Shown piece after piece: positions 36,539-44,276 of a DNA stretch of 64,000 bases (the stretch's first letter is position 1; each line of letters begins with the position of its first letter). Origin of the DNA: Methylovirgula ligni (lineage in GTDB: Bacteria; Pseudomonadota; Alphaproteobacteria; Rhizobiales; Beijerinckiaceae); the NCBI RefSeq assembly GCF_004135935.1, contig NZ_CP025086.1:1364001-1428000 (forward strand). The letters are read 5' to 3'. The notes beneath the pieces were generated by a model that saw nothing but the letters and a program-made list of their open reading frames with translations, had not been told where the DNA came from and made no database searches. The position numbers and the translations under genes are program-made.

Positions 36539-38788
36539 TTATCCACCTTGGAGCGTCTTCTTGACGAGCTCAAAACCCTCCGATTGGTTGAGCCGTATCG
36601 ACGTATCCGAAAAGTCGTAGTCCCGCGAAGATGGTTCCCCCGCCACACCCGCGCGCTCAAAGCGCGTGATCTTCATCGCGGCCCCGTCACCCATCAACTC
36701 GATGTAAAGTGGACGTTGTTTGATCTTTGCGACGGAGGTCGGTTCGACATAGGTCAAAATAGCGTCGATCAACGCTCGATACGCGGCGACTGTTTCCCGG
36801 TGCTTTAGATCGCTGCGAATGCGCTCGGAATAGACAATCTCATCGCGCCTGGCCATTACTTCCATCAGGTTCGTGGGCAGTGGCCTTTGCCCCGCAAAAA
36901 GGTCGACGATAAAGACGCGCTTGCCGTCCGGACCGCAGCGATCAATGACCAGATCAAGCGGCGAATTGCTGATAATTCCGCCGTCCCAGTAGGCTTTGCC
37001 ATCGATAATTGTCCATGGAAATCCCGGCGGCAGGCTGCCGCTGGCGATAATATGATCCGCTGTCAAGTCGTCGACGTAGCTGTCGAAGATTTGGAGCTCC
37101 CCGCTCGTCACGTTGACTGCGCCAACCAGCAGGCGTACCGGGCTCGACTTGAGTGCCGGGAAGTCGACATATTGAGAAATCAGCTTCCTCATCGGTGCCG
37201 TGTCGTAATAGCTGATCCAGTTTGATGGCGTTGTCATGGGGTTGAAGAAGGACGACATCCACCGCGGCCTAAAAAAATTTGGCACCCCGAACATCAGGAT
37301 CTCCATCGAGGTAGCCGCGCGGCCTGCTTCCTGCAAAGGGGTCGAAATCGACTTGACCGAGAGGTCGGTCCAAAAAGATTCGAGGGCCTCTGTTGCGTGG
37401 CGCGGATGAGCAGCGACGATCGCGCCGTTCAGGGCTCCTATCGAGATTCCCGCAATAATATCCGGGAAAACCTGTTCTTCCTCCAACGCCTTTACGACAC
37501 CGCATTCGAAGGCTCCGAGCGCACCGCCGCCCTGCAGAATTAGTACAGTCTGAGTGGGAATTTGATCGAGAAGAAAAGTCGTATCTCCCAGTCTCTCCTT
37601 TATCCCGCGCAGATTGACGCGGTAACGAATGAGACCCTCGGCCGCGCGGGTTTCCTCGGTGGGACGGCCAATCGACAACAAAGCGCGCTGCACGTCATTC
37701 TTGAGATAGAACAAAGCAAAAGAACTCGCTTCGAGCGCTCCCCTCGCGATCTGATCATCGGCCTCCTCGGGCGCACCGAGGACGTTGAAACTGAGGTCGC
37801 CGATATCACAGAAGAAATAGGATACGGTGTCGGATCGTAATCTACGCCCAAGCATATTTTTAGCCGCGAGTGACCCTTGCTTGACCGCGTTATCCAAATG
37901 CTCGATATGGCGGTGTCTCATGAATACCGGATCATAAAAGCTTGTGACGTCTCCGGCGGCGAAGACATTCGCTGCGCTTGTCCGTAGTAAGTCATCGACA
38001 ACAACGAGTCCGTCGTTCAGCACGATCCCGCTGCTCTTGAGGAAATTTGTCGTGGGCTCAACGCCGATGCTCACAATCAGGAGATCGCATGCCAGCCGAC
38101 GGCCGGATATCGTCTCAACCTCGCGAACTCTGTCTTGGCCATGCGCCGCAGCAACGGTGTCGTGAAGCAGAAACGCAACCCCTCTATCCTGGGCATGCCG
38201 CTGGAAATATTCGGATACGACTGGGGCTTCGAGGTGCGGGAGGACTTGGTCGCCAAGCTCGATAACCGTAACTTGCAGGCCCAGATCGGCGAGAGACATG
38301 GCGATTTCCATGCCGAGGAAGCTCGCACCGAGCACGATGGCATGTTTTGCGCCGGCCGCGATCGTGCCGCGGATCTCATCGCAATCGTTCTTAGTGCGCA
38401 GTTGATGGACACCGGGGAGCGTGATGCCGGGAACAGATAAAGTTTTCGGCTTGCCGCCTGTCGCGATCAGGAGCCTTTGATAGTGAATCTGCTCCCGCGT
38501 CTCTGTCGTCACTATCTGTTCGATAGGATCGACTGCAATCACCTCAGTGTTCAGCCCAAGCTCTATCGCCTGCTCAATGTAGAAGCTTTTGGGACGGACG
38601 AGAATTTGCGTTTCATCGCGTGTGCCAAGCAGAAATTGCTTGGAGAGCGGCGGCCTGTAATAGGGAGGCAAGCCCTCAGAGGACAAAATTAGAATGGAGC
38701 CGGCCCCTTCGAGCCGGAGTGTTTCAGCAGCGACGGCACTCGCAACACCGCCACCGACAAGGAGATGATCAACTTCCCGTAATGTCAT
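36539..38788 (-). CDS. Fusion of FAD/NAD(P)H oxidoreductase and patatin-like phospholipase
   Basis: A 749-residue two-part protein. Residues 1-400 are a pyridine-nucleotide-disulfide oxidoreductase of the ferredoxin-reductase type: FAD site VGGGVASAVAAETLR at about 11, PPYYRPPLSKQFLLG near 40, the NAD-binding VLGASFLGMEIAMSLADLG at about 151 and the second FAD motif VFAAGDVTSF near 282. Residues 415-700 are a patatin/RssA-like lipid acyl hydrolase: oxyanion loop LQGGGALGAFECGV at about 421, nucleophile Ser in GISIGALNGA near 446 and catalytic Asp in YWDGGIISNSPL near 604. The frame is uninterrupted, with no start signal at the join, and the gene has a good ribosome site (AAGGAGA). Membrane lipid as a redox-linked substrate is only inference. 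Confidence 0.85.
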   Translation of the reverse strand: MTLREVDHLLVGGGVASAVAAETLRLEGAGSILILSSEGLPPYYRPPLSKQFLLGTRDETQILVRPKSFYIEQAIELGLNTEVIAVDPIEQIVTTETREQIHYQRLLIATGGKPKTLSVPGITLPGVHQLRTKNDCDEIRGTIAAGAKHAIVLGASFLGMEIAMSLADLGLQVTVIELGDQVLPHLEAPVVSEYFQRHAQDRGVAFLLHDTVAAAHGQDRVREVETISGRRLACDLLIVSIGVEPTTNFLKSSGIVLNDGLVVVDDLLRTSAANVFAAGDVTSFYDPVFMRHRHIEHLDNAVKQGSLAAKNMLGRRLRSDTVSYFFCDIGDLSFNVLGAPEEADDQIARGALEASSFALFYLKNDVQRALLSIGRPTEETRAAEGLIRYRVNLRGIKERLGDTTFLLDQIPTQTVLILQGGGALGAFECGVVKALEEEQVFPDIIAGISIGALNGAIVAAHPRHATEALESFWTDLSVKSISTPLQEAGRAATSMEILMFGVPNFFRPRWMSSFFNPMTTPSNWISYYDTAPMRKLISQYVDFPALKSSPVRLLVGAVNVTSGELQIFDSYVDDLTADHIIASGSLPPGFPWTIIDGKAYWDGGIISNSPLDLVIDRCGPDGKRVFIVDLFAGQRPLPTNLMEVMARRDEIVYSERIRSDLKHRETVAAYRALIDAILTYVEPTSVAKIKQRPLYIELMGDGAAMKITRFERAGVAGEPSSRDYDFSDTSIRLNQSEGFELVKKTLQGG

Positions 38789-39027
38789 GAAATTCTCCTT
38801 CTACGACCGAAGCGCCGCGCGTTGCTCCGGCAAGCCGCATGCTAAAGACGTGAGAGGATCTTATGGGATTGTCAGCGCCGATTGGCTGCGAGCGTCAAGG
38901 CCAAGGCCTCCCGTTAGCATCTCCACCTGCGCACGTTCCTTTGAACGCCGCGAGGCTAAGGCCTGTAGTTAATGTTCTGGGCGCCGCTGACACGTCTATA
39001 CGATACGTCAATCTCCGAGGTGCTTGC

Positions 39028-39183
39028 TCAGATGGTCTCGCTGGAGAACGCCGGCCGTTCGACCGCGAGGCAGGCGGCATCCGCGATGAGTTTGAAGGAA
39101 CGCAGCCGCGTGGCAGAATCGTAAACATCGGAGACGATCATGAGATCGTCAGCGCTGGTTTCGACGGTGAGCGCGGGATGCAT
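39028..39183 (-). pseudogene. Short ORF or 3' remnant sharing its C-terminus with the 33.8-kb fragment
   Basis: Starts MHPALTVETSADDLMIVSDV and ends VERPAFSSETI with a stop, 51 residues. The end, and the DNA just past it, match the fragment ending AERPAFSSEAI at 33823. The two probably derive from the same 3' gene end. No ribosome site is obvious. Confidence 0.35.
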
Positions 39184-39281
39184 GAACGCACCGCATCAGG
39201 TGACCTAATGATCGAACGGGCCAGCATCTTCATGGCCTGCGCCTTTTCCAAGGGGGACCAATAGGTCTCTCGATGTCGTCG

Positions 39282-39468
39282 ATCGGTGACTGGCTCAGGC
39301 CGCGCGCCGCGATAATCCAGAAGTCCGTCAGTTTTCGCCAGAGCTTGTGCGAGATTAATGCCTCAACACCAAATGGAATTTCCGCCTGCGGCCTGTCGCG
39401 CCGTAGGCGATGAACGTCTGGGGATCGCGAATTAATGTCACGATGTCATTGGGCCGAAGGTAGATGTC
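39282..39468 (-). pseudogene. Remnant of a polysaccharide biosynthesis/export protein gene
   Basis: Three reading frames in turn give LRPNDIVTLIRDPQTF then IAYGATGR, AEIPFGVEA, and INLAQALAKTDGLLDYRG then ARPEPVTD, matching in order a conserved block of Wza-like polysaccharide-export proteins. At least two frameshifts and a missing start make it non-functional. It is about 62 codons of a gene normally near 400. Confidence 0.65.
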
Positions 39469-39590
39469 TCACGCACTTCGGCTGCGACCCGCGAAAGTGA
39501 CACGCGCACAGTCGTAGTGCCGCGGGAGAGCTGAATGTATATTTCGTTGACTGGAGCCGCAGGTACTCCCTGCCTCGGCAATTTTCACTC

Positions 39591-39606
39591 ATATTGCGTG
39601 CAAAAT
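39591..39606. promoter_or_regulatory. GntR operator site 1
   Basis: ATATTGCGTGCAAAAT, a TTGYATRCAA-type element about 110 bp before the flavin-reductase-like gene. Confidence 0.5.
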
Positions 39607-39643
39607 GTGAAGAATCGACACGGGCCAATCTACCTTTCGCTGT

Positions 39644-39657
39644 TATTGTATGCAATA
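39644..39657. promoter_or_regulatory. GntR operator site 2
   Basis: TATTGTATGCAATA, palindromic apart from one pair, about 60 bp before the flavin-reductase-like gene. Confidence 0.65.
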
Positions 39658-39715
39658 TAATTTGGTGTCTCCCTATGGGCGCATCGGCGGAATGTAAGTT
39701 TACGGGGCAGGAAGA

Positions 39716-40297
39716 ATGCAAATTTCCGCAGAAAGTCTCTCGGCAGAGCAAGCCTACCGACTGCTGTCCGGCGTTGTCGTGCCGCGCCCGATTGCTTGGG
39801 TGACAACGCTCTCGCCCAATGGAAAGGTCAACGCTGCTCCGTTCAGCGCTTTCACCTTTCTTTCGACCGAGCCGCCGATGATCGGCTTCGGCGTTACGCA
39901 TCGGGAAGGCAGAGTGAAAGATACCGAGCGCAACATCCGCTCCCACGGTGAGTTTGCGGTGAACATTGCTGATACAGGCATGTTGGCGGCGCTTCACAAG
40001 AGCAGCGAGGCGCTGCCGATCGAGGTGAGCGAGGTTGAACTTCTGGAGCTCGAACTTGCCGACAGTCTGCGGCTTCGCACGCCGCGGCTTGCAGGCGCGC
40101 CCGTGAGCTTCGAGTGCCGGGCTGCGGATATGATTTCCTTCGGCCGTTGGCACGTCTTCGTCGTCGGCGAGATCCTTGTCTTTCACATTAGAGACGGGCT
40201 GATGGTTGACGGCAAGATAGAGACGGCAGCTCTCAACCCCATCGCCCGGATCGGGGGCCCGTTTTACGCGGAACTGGGGAAGATAACCGTCGTCTGA
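39716..40297 (+). CDS. Flavin reductase-like FMN-binding split-barrel protein
   Basis: A 193-residue protein of the flavin reductase/DUF447-like split-barrel family that binds FMN. Recognisable stretches are RLLSGVVVPRPIAWVTTLSPNG and NAAPFSAFTFLSTEPPMIGFG near the N-terminus, then NIRSHGEFAVNI and the GRWHVFVVGEIL barrel strand. Relatives supply reduced flavin to monooxygenases or are small oxidoreductases. AGGAAG is placed just before the ATG. It is the first gene of the catabolic island, behind two GntR-type operators, and transcribed separately from the next unit. Confidence 0.8.
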   Translation: MQISAESLSAEQAYRLLSGVVVPRPIAWVTTLSPNGKVNAAPFSAFTFLSTEPPMIGFGVTHREGRVKDTERNIRSHGEFAVNIADTGMLAALHKSSEALPIEVSEVELLELELADSLRLRTPRLAGAPVSFECRAADMISFGRWHVFVVGEILVFHIRDGLMVDGKIETAALNPIARIGGPFYAELGKITVV

Positions 40298-40383
40298 CGC
40301 CCCTGGCGACGCTTCTGATCGCGGGTGCCCAGTAGGGTTGTGACGGTCAGGCTGCGCAGTCGACGAGAAGGCTTTTGTGCTCT

Positions 40384-40399
40384 ATATTACATGCATTAT
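40384..40399. promoter_or_regulatory. GntR operator site 3
   Basis: ATATTACATGCATTAT; core TTACATGCAT, about 170 bp before the lyase gene. Confidence 0.55.
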
Positions 40400-40447
40400 C
40401 CATGAGCGCAAAGGAGAGTGTGTAACTGAACTAAATCAAATCCCCGC

Positions 40448-40463
40448 ATATTGCATGCAAAAA
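40448..40463. promoter_or_regulatory. GntR operator site 4
   Basis: ATATTGCATGCAAAAA with a perfect TTGCATGCAA core (40451-40460), about 110 bp before the lyase gene. Confidence 0.7.
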
Positions 40464-40570
40464 GTTGCCTTTTACGAATGGGGATGATAGCGGTTTGCCG
40501 GATCGAGCTGCGGGGGCCTCATTCGCTAAGGGCGCCGCCCGCGGATGTGCAGTTCATATGGAATGCATCC

Positions 40571-41470
40571 ATGGCGGCCGCGAAAACGACGCGCTTAAAA
40601 CATCTCATCACCAGAACCGAGATACTCGTCATGCCCGGCGTCTACGACGTCATTTCCGGCCAGCTGGTTCAGCAGGCGGGTTTCGAGGCGGCGCAGGTTT
40701 CCGGCGCGAACTTGGCGGCATGCCATTACGGTGTATCGGACTACAGTATCGTTTCGCTGGGAGAGATGATCGAGCATAGCGGCCGGATCGCACGGGCGCT
40801 CGACATTCCCGTTCTTGGCGACGCCGACACTGGATTTGGCAATGCGGTGAACGCCTATTTGGCGGTTCGCGCCTTTGAGGCGGCGGGGGTCGCGGGTATT
40901 AATATCGAGGATCAGATATTCCCCAAGCGCTGCGGCCATCTCGATGGCAAGACCGTTTTGCCGCTCGACGAAGCGGTTATGAAGGTAAAGGCGGCGGCGG
41001 AAGCGCGCCGGGATCAGGACTTCATCATCAACGCGCGCACGGACGCGCTCGCCACGGAGGGTCTGGAGGGCGTGGTCCGACGCGGCAATGCCTTCCTCGA
41101 AGCCGGGGCGACGATGGTCTTCGTCGAAGGCACGTCCTCCCTCGAACAAATTCGTCAGGCGGTTAGATTGATCCACGGTCCCGTCGCGGTCAACCTCGTC
41201 GAAGGCGGGAAATCGGCGCAATCCACGACGTTCGCCGACTTGCAGGATGCCGGCGTCGCGCGCGTCAGCTTGCCTTCGACATTGATGCAAGCGTCCATCC
41301 ACGCCGTGAAGGCGGTCCTGGGCCGTATGCGCGAGCAGGGCGGTATCGGCGGCTATGGCGATATGCTCGCGGGCTTCGGCATCTCCCAGAACCTCGTTGG
41401 CGCTGAAGAAATTAGGGAGCTGGAGCAGCGCTATCTGGCGCCACTGCTAAACAACAAGGCCGGCGCGTAA
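40571..41470 (+). CDS. Isocitrate lyase/PEP-mutase superfamily lyase (methylisocitrate or dimethylmalate lyase-like)
   Basis: A 299-residue TIM-barrel enzyme. Key residues are DADTGFGNA (about 83-91, metal-binding Asp), INIEDQIFPKRCGHLDGK (about 112-129) with the catalytic Cys in KRCGH, and INARTDAL near 153. KRCGH marks C-C lyases such as 2-methylisocitrate or 2,3-dimethylmalate lyase rather than PEP mutases. It should cleave a 2-hydroxy- or branched dicarboxylate to pyruvate- or succinate-like products. The start at 40571 is chosen because an upstream in-frame ATG at 40451 lies inside an operator. It is followed 37 bp later by an SDR gene. Confidence 0.85.
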   Translation: MAAAKTTRLKHLITRTEILVMPGVYDVISGQLVQQAGFEAAQVSGANLAACHYGVSDYSIVSLGEMIEHSGRIARALDIPVLGDADTGFGNAVNAYLAVRAFEAAGVAGINIEDQIFPKRCGHLDGKTVLPLDEAVMKVKAAAEARRDQDFIINARTDALATEGLEGVVRRGNAFLEAGATMVFVEGTSSLEQIRQAVRLIHGPVAVNLVEGGKSAQSTTFADLQDAGVARVSLPSTLMQASIHAVKAVLGRMREQGGIGGYGDMLAGFGISQNLVGAEEIRELEQRYLAPLLNNKAGA

Positions 41471-41507
41471 AGGGCCAGCATAGCGGCGGCTCAATCGGGA
41501 GAATAAG

Positions 41508-42416
41508 ATGGGGCTTCTTGAAGGCAAGGTCGCAATCGTGACGGGAGGTGCCGGCGCGATCGGGCGCGCCGTCAGCCTCGGGCTGGCGGCCGAGGGCGCG
41601 GCCGTGCTGGTCAATGACATCGGCGCGACTCTGGACGGCACTGGACGCGATTTAGGACCCGCCAAGAGAGTTGCTGAGGAAATCATCGCCGGCGGCGGCA
41701 GGGCCGCCGTGAGCACGCTGTCGGCCTCCGATCTCGGAAACGCGGAAAAGATTGTGGCGCAGGCTCTTGGCGAACTTGGCGGGCTCCACAGCGTCATCCA
41801 CATCGCCGGTATTCTGCGCGACAACATTTTTCACAAAATGACCTGGGAGGACTGGACGTCCGTTCTCGACGTACATCTGAACGGCGGTTATGCGATCGCC
41901 AGGGCCGCCGCGCCGCATTTTCGGCAGCAGAACGGTGGTGCCTATGTCTTTGCCACGTCGACGTCGGCGTTGATCGGCAATTTCGGTCAGGCAAATTATA
42001 TGGCGGCCAAGATGGCCTTGATCGGTCTTGCGCGCGGCATTGCGCTCGACATGCGGCGTTTCAATGTCCGGTCGAATTGCATTGCGCCTTTAGCGTGGAG
42101 CCGCATGATCAGCTCCCTACCGACGCAGACGGAGGCGGAGAAGTTGAGGGTCGAGCGTCTGCAGCGCATGTCGCCGGACAAGGTCGCGCCGCTTGTCGCC
42201 TATCTCGTGTCGGATGCCGCGGCCGAAATCTCCGGGCAGATTTTTGGCGTGCGCAACAATGAAATCTATCTCTTCAATCAGCCGCGCCCGATACGCACGC
42301 TTCATACCGCGCAGGGCTGGGCGCCAGCTTCGCTGACCGAAATGATGCCGGCACTGCGAAGCGCCTTCACGCCGCTCGAACAATCCAGCGAGGTCTTCAC
42401 CTGGGATCCGGTGTGA
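41508..42416 (+). CDS. SDR, beta-hydroxyacyl-CoA dehydrogenase (MFE-2/17beta-HSD4-like)
   Basis: A 302-residue SDR of the group acting on 3-hydroxyacyl-CoA thioesters, related to the dehydrogenase part of multifunctional enzyme type 2. The cofactor motif is TGGAGAIGRA (about 12-21), followed by VNDIGATLDGTGRD, a family trait. Catalytic Ser is in FATSTSALIG and Tyr/Lys in YMAAKMALIG. A longer C-terminus (NNEIYLFNQPRPIRTLH) also fits the thioester-active group. It probably does the second oxidation of a beta-oxidation round in this island. GGGAG precedes the start. Confidence 0.85.
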   Translation: MGLLEGKVAIVTGGAGAIGRAVSLGLAAEGAAVLVNDIGATLDGTGRDLGPAKRVAEEIIAGGGRAAVSTLSASDLGNAEKIVAQALGELGGLHSVIHIAGILRDNIFHKMTWEDWTSVLDVHLNGGYAIARAAAPHFRQQNGGAYVFATSTSALIGNFGQANYMAAKMALIGLARGIALDMRRFNVRSNCIAPLAWSRMISSLPTQTEAEKLRVERLQRMSPDKVAPLVAYLVSDAAAEISGQIFGVRNNEIYLFNQPRPIRTLHTAQGWAPASLTEMMPALRSAFTPLEQSSEVFTWDPV

Positions 42417-42476
42417 GCGCAAACAGCTGAATGAGCATCTGCGGGGCCGAGCGGCCAAATCTCTGTCTGTCAACAT

Positions 42477-42492
42477 ATATTGCATGCAATAT
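42477..42492. promoter_or_regulatory. GntR operator site 5 (perfect)
   Basis: ATATTGCATGCAATAT is a perfect 16-bp palindrome and the best copy of the motif, about 90 bp before the large plus-strand operon. Confidence 0.8.
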
Positions 42493-42550
42493 GCTTCGAT
42501 ACTCTCATGGTTTGCCTTGACCATCAGGCGATGCGCCAATTAGTATAGGC

Positions 42551-42566
42551 GAATTGAATGCAATAT
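42551..42566. promoter_or_regulatory. GntR operator site 6
   Basis: GAATTGAATGCAATAT, 15 bp before the first gene of the operon, in a position to block RNA polymerase. Confidence 0.6.
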
Positions 42567-42581
42567 ATGAGGAAACGGTCG

Positions 42582-43127
42582 ATGGAGGACGCGCTTGCAG
42601 CCCGCATTGAAAAAATCGAGCGGCGGCTTCGTTCGTTGGAAGAGAAAGAAGCAGTCCTCGATTGCATCAATCGATATTGTATGGCGGTCGATCTCAGACA
42701 GGACGATGCGTTCGTTGGCAATCTGACAGCGGATTGTGTGATCGATCTTGGCGACGAGGCAGGAGCCCAATGGCGCGGTCGCGATGGCGCCCGCCTATTC
42801 CTCGATGAATCGGTGGGGCCGGCTCCCGCGGTGCCACGCTACCGAGCGCTGCACGTTTCGGGGCGTCTGGCGGTCGAGATCAGCGGCGACACGGCAAGCG
42901 CCGAAGGCTATTCGGCGGTTCTGGCACTGCGCCGCGGAGAGCATCAAATCCTTACCTGCGGTTTCAACCATTGGGATCTCGCAAGGGAGAACGGTCACTG
43001 GCGCGTCCGCCGCCGCCGTCGCCGCGCGATCGGCGGTGCCGACGGCCCAAACGTAATGGTCAATGTTGTGCGGCAATTGGACGAGCTCGCCTCGGCTGGC
43101 GTTGACCCGCAAGCGGAGGCCCTATGA
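42582..43127 (+). CDS. SnoaL-like (NTF2-fold) protein
   Basis: A 181-residue protein with a SnoaL/NTF2-like cone fold, used by isomerases, hydratases and dehydratases but also by non-catalytic partners. After a helical start (ARIEKIERRLRSLEEKEAVLDCINRYCMAVDLRQDD) come typical strands (CVIDLGDEAGAQWRGRDGARLF and LHVSGRLAVEISGDTASAEGY). The Arg-rich segment VRRRRRRAIGG is unusual. ATG 42582 is preferred (AGGA nine bases upstream); starts at 42558 or 42570 lie within or beside operator 6. It overlaps the next gene by four bases. Role in the pathway unknown. Confidence 0.75.
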   Translation: MEDALAARIEKIERRLRSLEEKEAVLDCINRYCMAVDLRQDDAFVGNLTADCVIDLGDEAGAQWRGRDGARLFLDESVGPAPAVPRYRALHVSGRLAVEISGDTASAEGYSAVLALRRGEHQILTCGFNHWDLARENGHWRVRRRRRRAIGGADGPNVMVNVVRQLDELASAGVDPQAEAL

Positions 43128-44254
43128 ATTTCGAGTTCGACGAAGAGCAGTATCTGCTGCGCGACTCCGTGCGCGGCGTGCTCTCGCAGAATTGGAGCAT
43201 CGCAAAGCTGCGCCGCGCCATCGGCGGTTCCGGTCATGACGCGGAACTCTGGGGCGCGTTGTCCGAACTCGGCCTTTTCCAAGCTCCGGTGCCGGAAGCG
43301 GAAGGCGGCCTGGGCCTTGACTTCCTGTCTTTCGCGCTTGTGTTCGAGGAACTCGGGCGCCGGCTCGCGCCGGGCGACATCGCGCAGACGATCCTCGCAG
43401 TGGAGCTTGCGTTTCGTTTCGGTGACGGCGCGCAAAAGCAGCGCATTGCGGAAACATTGGCCAACGGCCAGCCTGCGCTCGCAATCGCGTTTCAGGAGCC
43501 AGACCGTGGCTTTGGGCCGGAAGAGATCGCCGCAAAAGCGACTGCCGAGACGGGTGGGTGGCGCCTCGATGGCCAAAAGACACTCGTGCCTTACGCGAGC
43601 TACGCGGCGAACCTGCTGGTCGCAGCGCGGACGGACACCGGCGACCTACGGGTGTTTTTGTGCGATCCCCGAGCCGCAGGCGTTACCCTGCGGCAGAACG
43701 AAACGATCGATCCGTCTTACCGAGCTTACGACGTCGCATTCTCCAATGTCTGGCTCGCGCCGACCGACGTTCTTCCAGAGCGCGGCGACACGGGTGCGGC
43801 GCAGCAACTCCATCAATTATGCGCCGTTGTGGCGGCCTTGGAGATGATTGGCTGTGCGTCTGCAGCGCTCGATATGGCGGTCGAATATGCAAAGCAACGG
43901 CAGCAGTTCGGCCGGCCAATAGGATCGTTTCAAGCGATAAAGCATAAATGCGCCGATATGTTCATGGCTTTGGAAACGGCGCGCTCCGCCGCCTATTTTG
44001 CCGCGTGGGCTCTAAGCGGGGGCGATTCCGGCGCCGGCCCAGCGGCCTCCATGGCGAAGGCGCTCGCGGGCGATGCCTGCCGACTCGTCTGCAATGAGGC
44101 GCATCAGATACATGGCGGCATAGGATTCACCTGGGAATATGATCTTCATTTCTTCATCAAGCGCGGAAAGTTCCTCGAATATGCTTACGGCGATGCGTCC
44201 TGGCACAGAGAGCAGTTGATCGCGCACGCGATTGAGGAAGCCCGAGCAGTCTAA
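43124..44254 (+). CDS. Acyl-CoA dehydrogenase (possible heterotetramer subunit)
   Basis: A 376-residue flavoprotein of the acyl-CoA dehydrogenase family. It begins MNFEFDEEQYLLRDSVRGVL. The FAD/CoA region has YAKQRQQFGRPIGSFQAIKHKCADM (about 246-270) and the C-terminal motif EAHQIHGGIGFTWEYDLHFFIKR. The C-terminus (YGDASWHREQ) lacks the YEGT-type Glu and resembles subunits of the alpha2-beta2 dehydrogenases known from steroid side-chain oxidation. A second, complementary dehydrogenase is encoded at 47251 in the same operon. Coupled (ATGA) to the SnoaL-like gene. Confidence 0.85.
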   Translation: MNFEFDEEQYLLRDSVRGVLSQNWSIAKLRRAIGGSGHDAELWGALSELGLFQAPVPEAEGGLGLDFLSFALVFEELGRRLAPGDIAQTILAVELAFRFGDGAQKQRIAETLANGQPALAIAFQEPDRGFGPEEIAAKATAETGGWRLDGQKTLVPYASYAANLLVAARTDTGDLRVFLCDPRAAGVTLRQNETIDPSYRAYDVAFSNVWLAPTDVLPERGDTGAAQQLHQLCAVVAALEMIGCASAALDMAVEYAKQRQQFGRPIGSFQAIKHKCADMFMALETARSAAYFAAWALSGGDSGAGPAASMAKALAGDACRLVCNEAHQIHGGIGFTWEYDLHFFIKRGKFLEYAYGDASWHREQLIAHAIEEARAV

Positions 44255-44276
44255 CCAGCGAAATGTGAACATTGCG

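Larger units (their letters stand above)
38789..39590. other. Gene-poor stretch with repeats and remnants
   Basis: About 800 bp without an intact long gene. It holds repeat copy 2 (39014-39061), a 51-codon minus-strand ORF (39028-39183), fragments of a polysaccharide-export gene (39282-39468) and, at its right end, the first GntR operator. Confidence 0.5.

Noticed and set aside
39446-40186. 246-codon minus-strand frame across the GntR sites and flavin-reductase-like gene
   Set aside because: It covers operator DNA and lies opposite a recognisable gene with a good ribosome site; no family match.
44232-44276. TTG start for the NDP-forming ligase overlapping the acyl-CoA dehydrogenase
   Set aside because: The extra residues are polar and not typical of the family; ATG 44277 gives the expected start.
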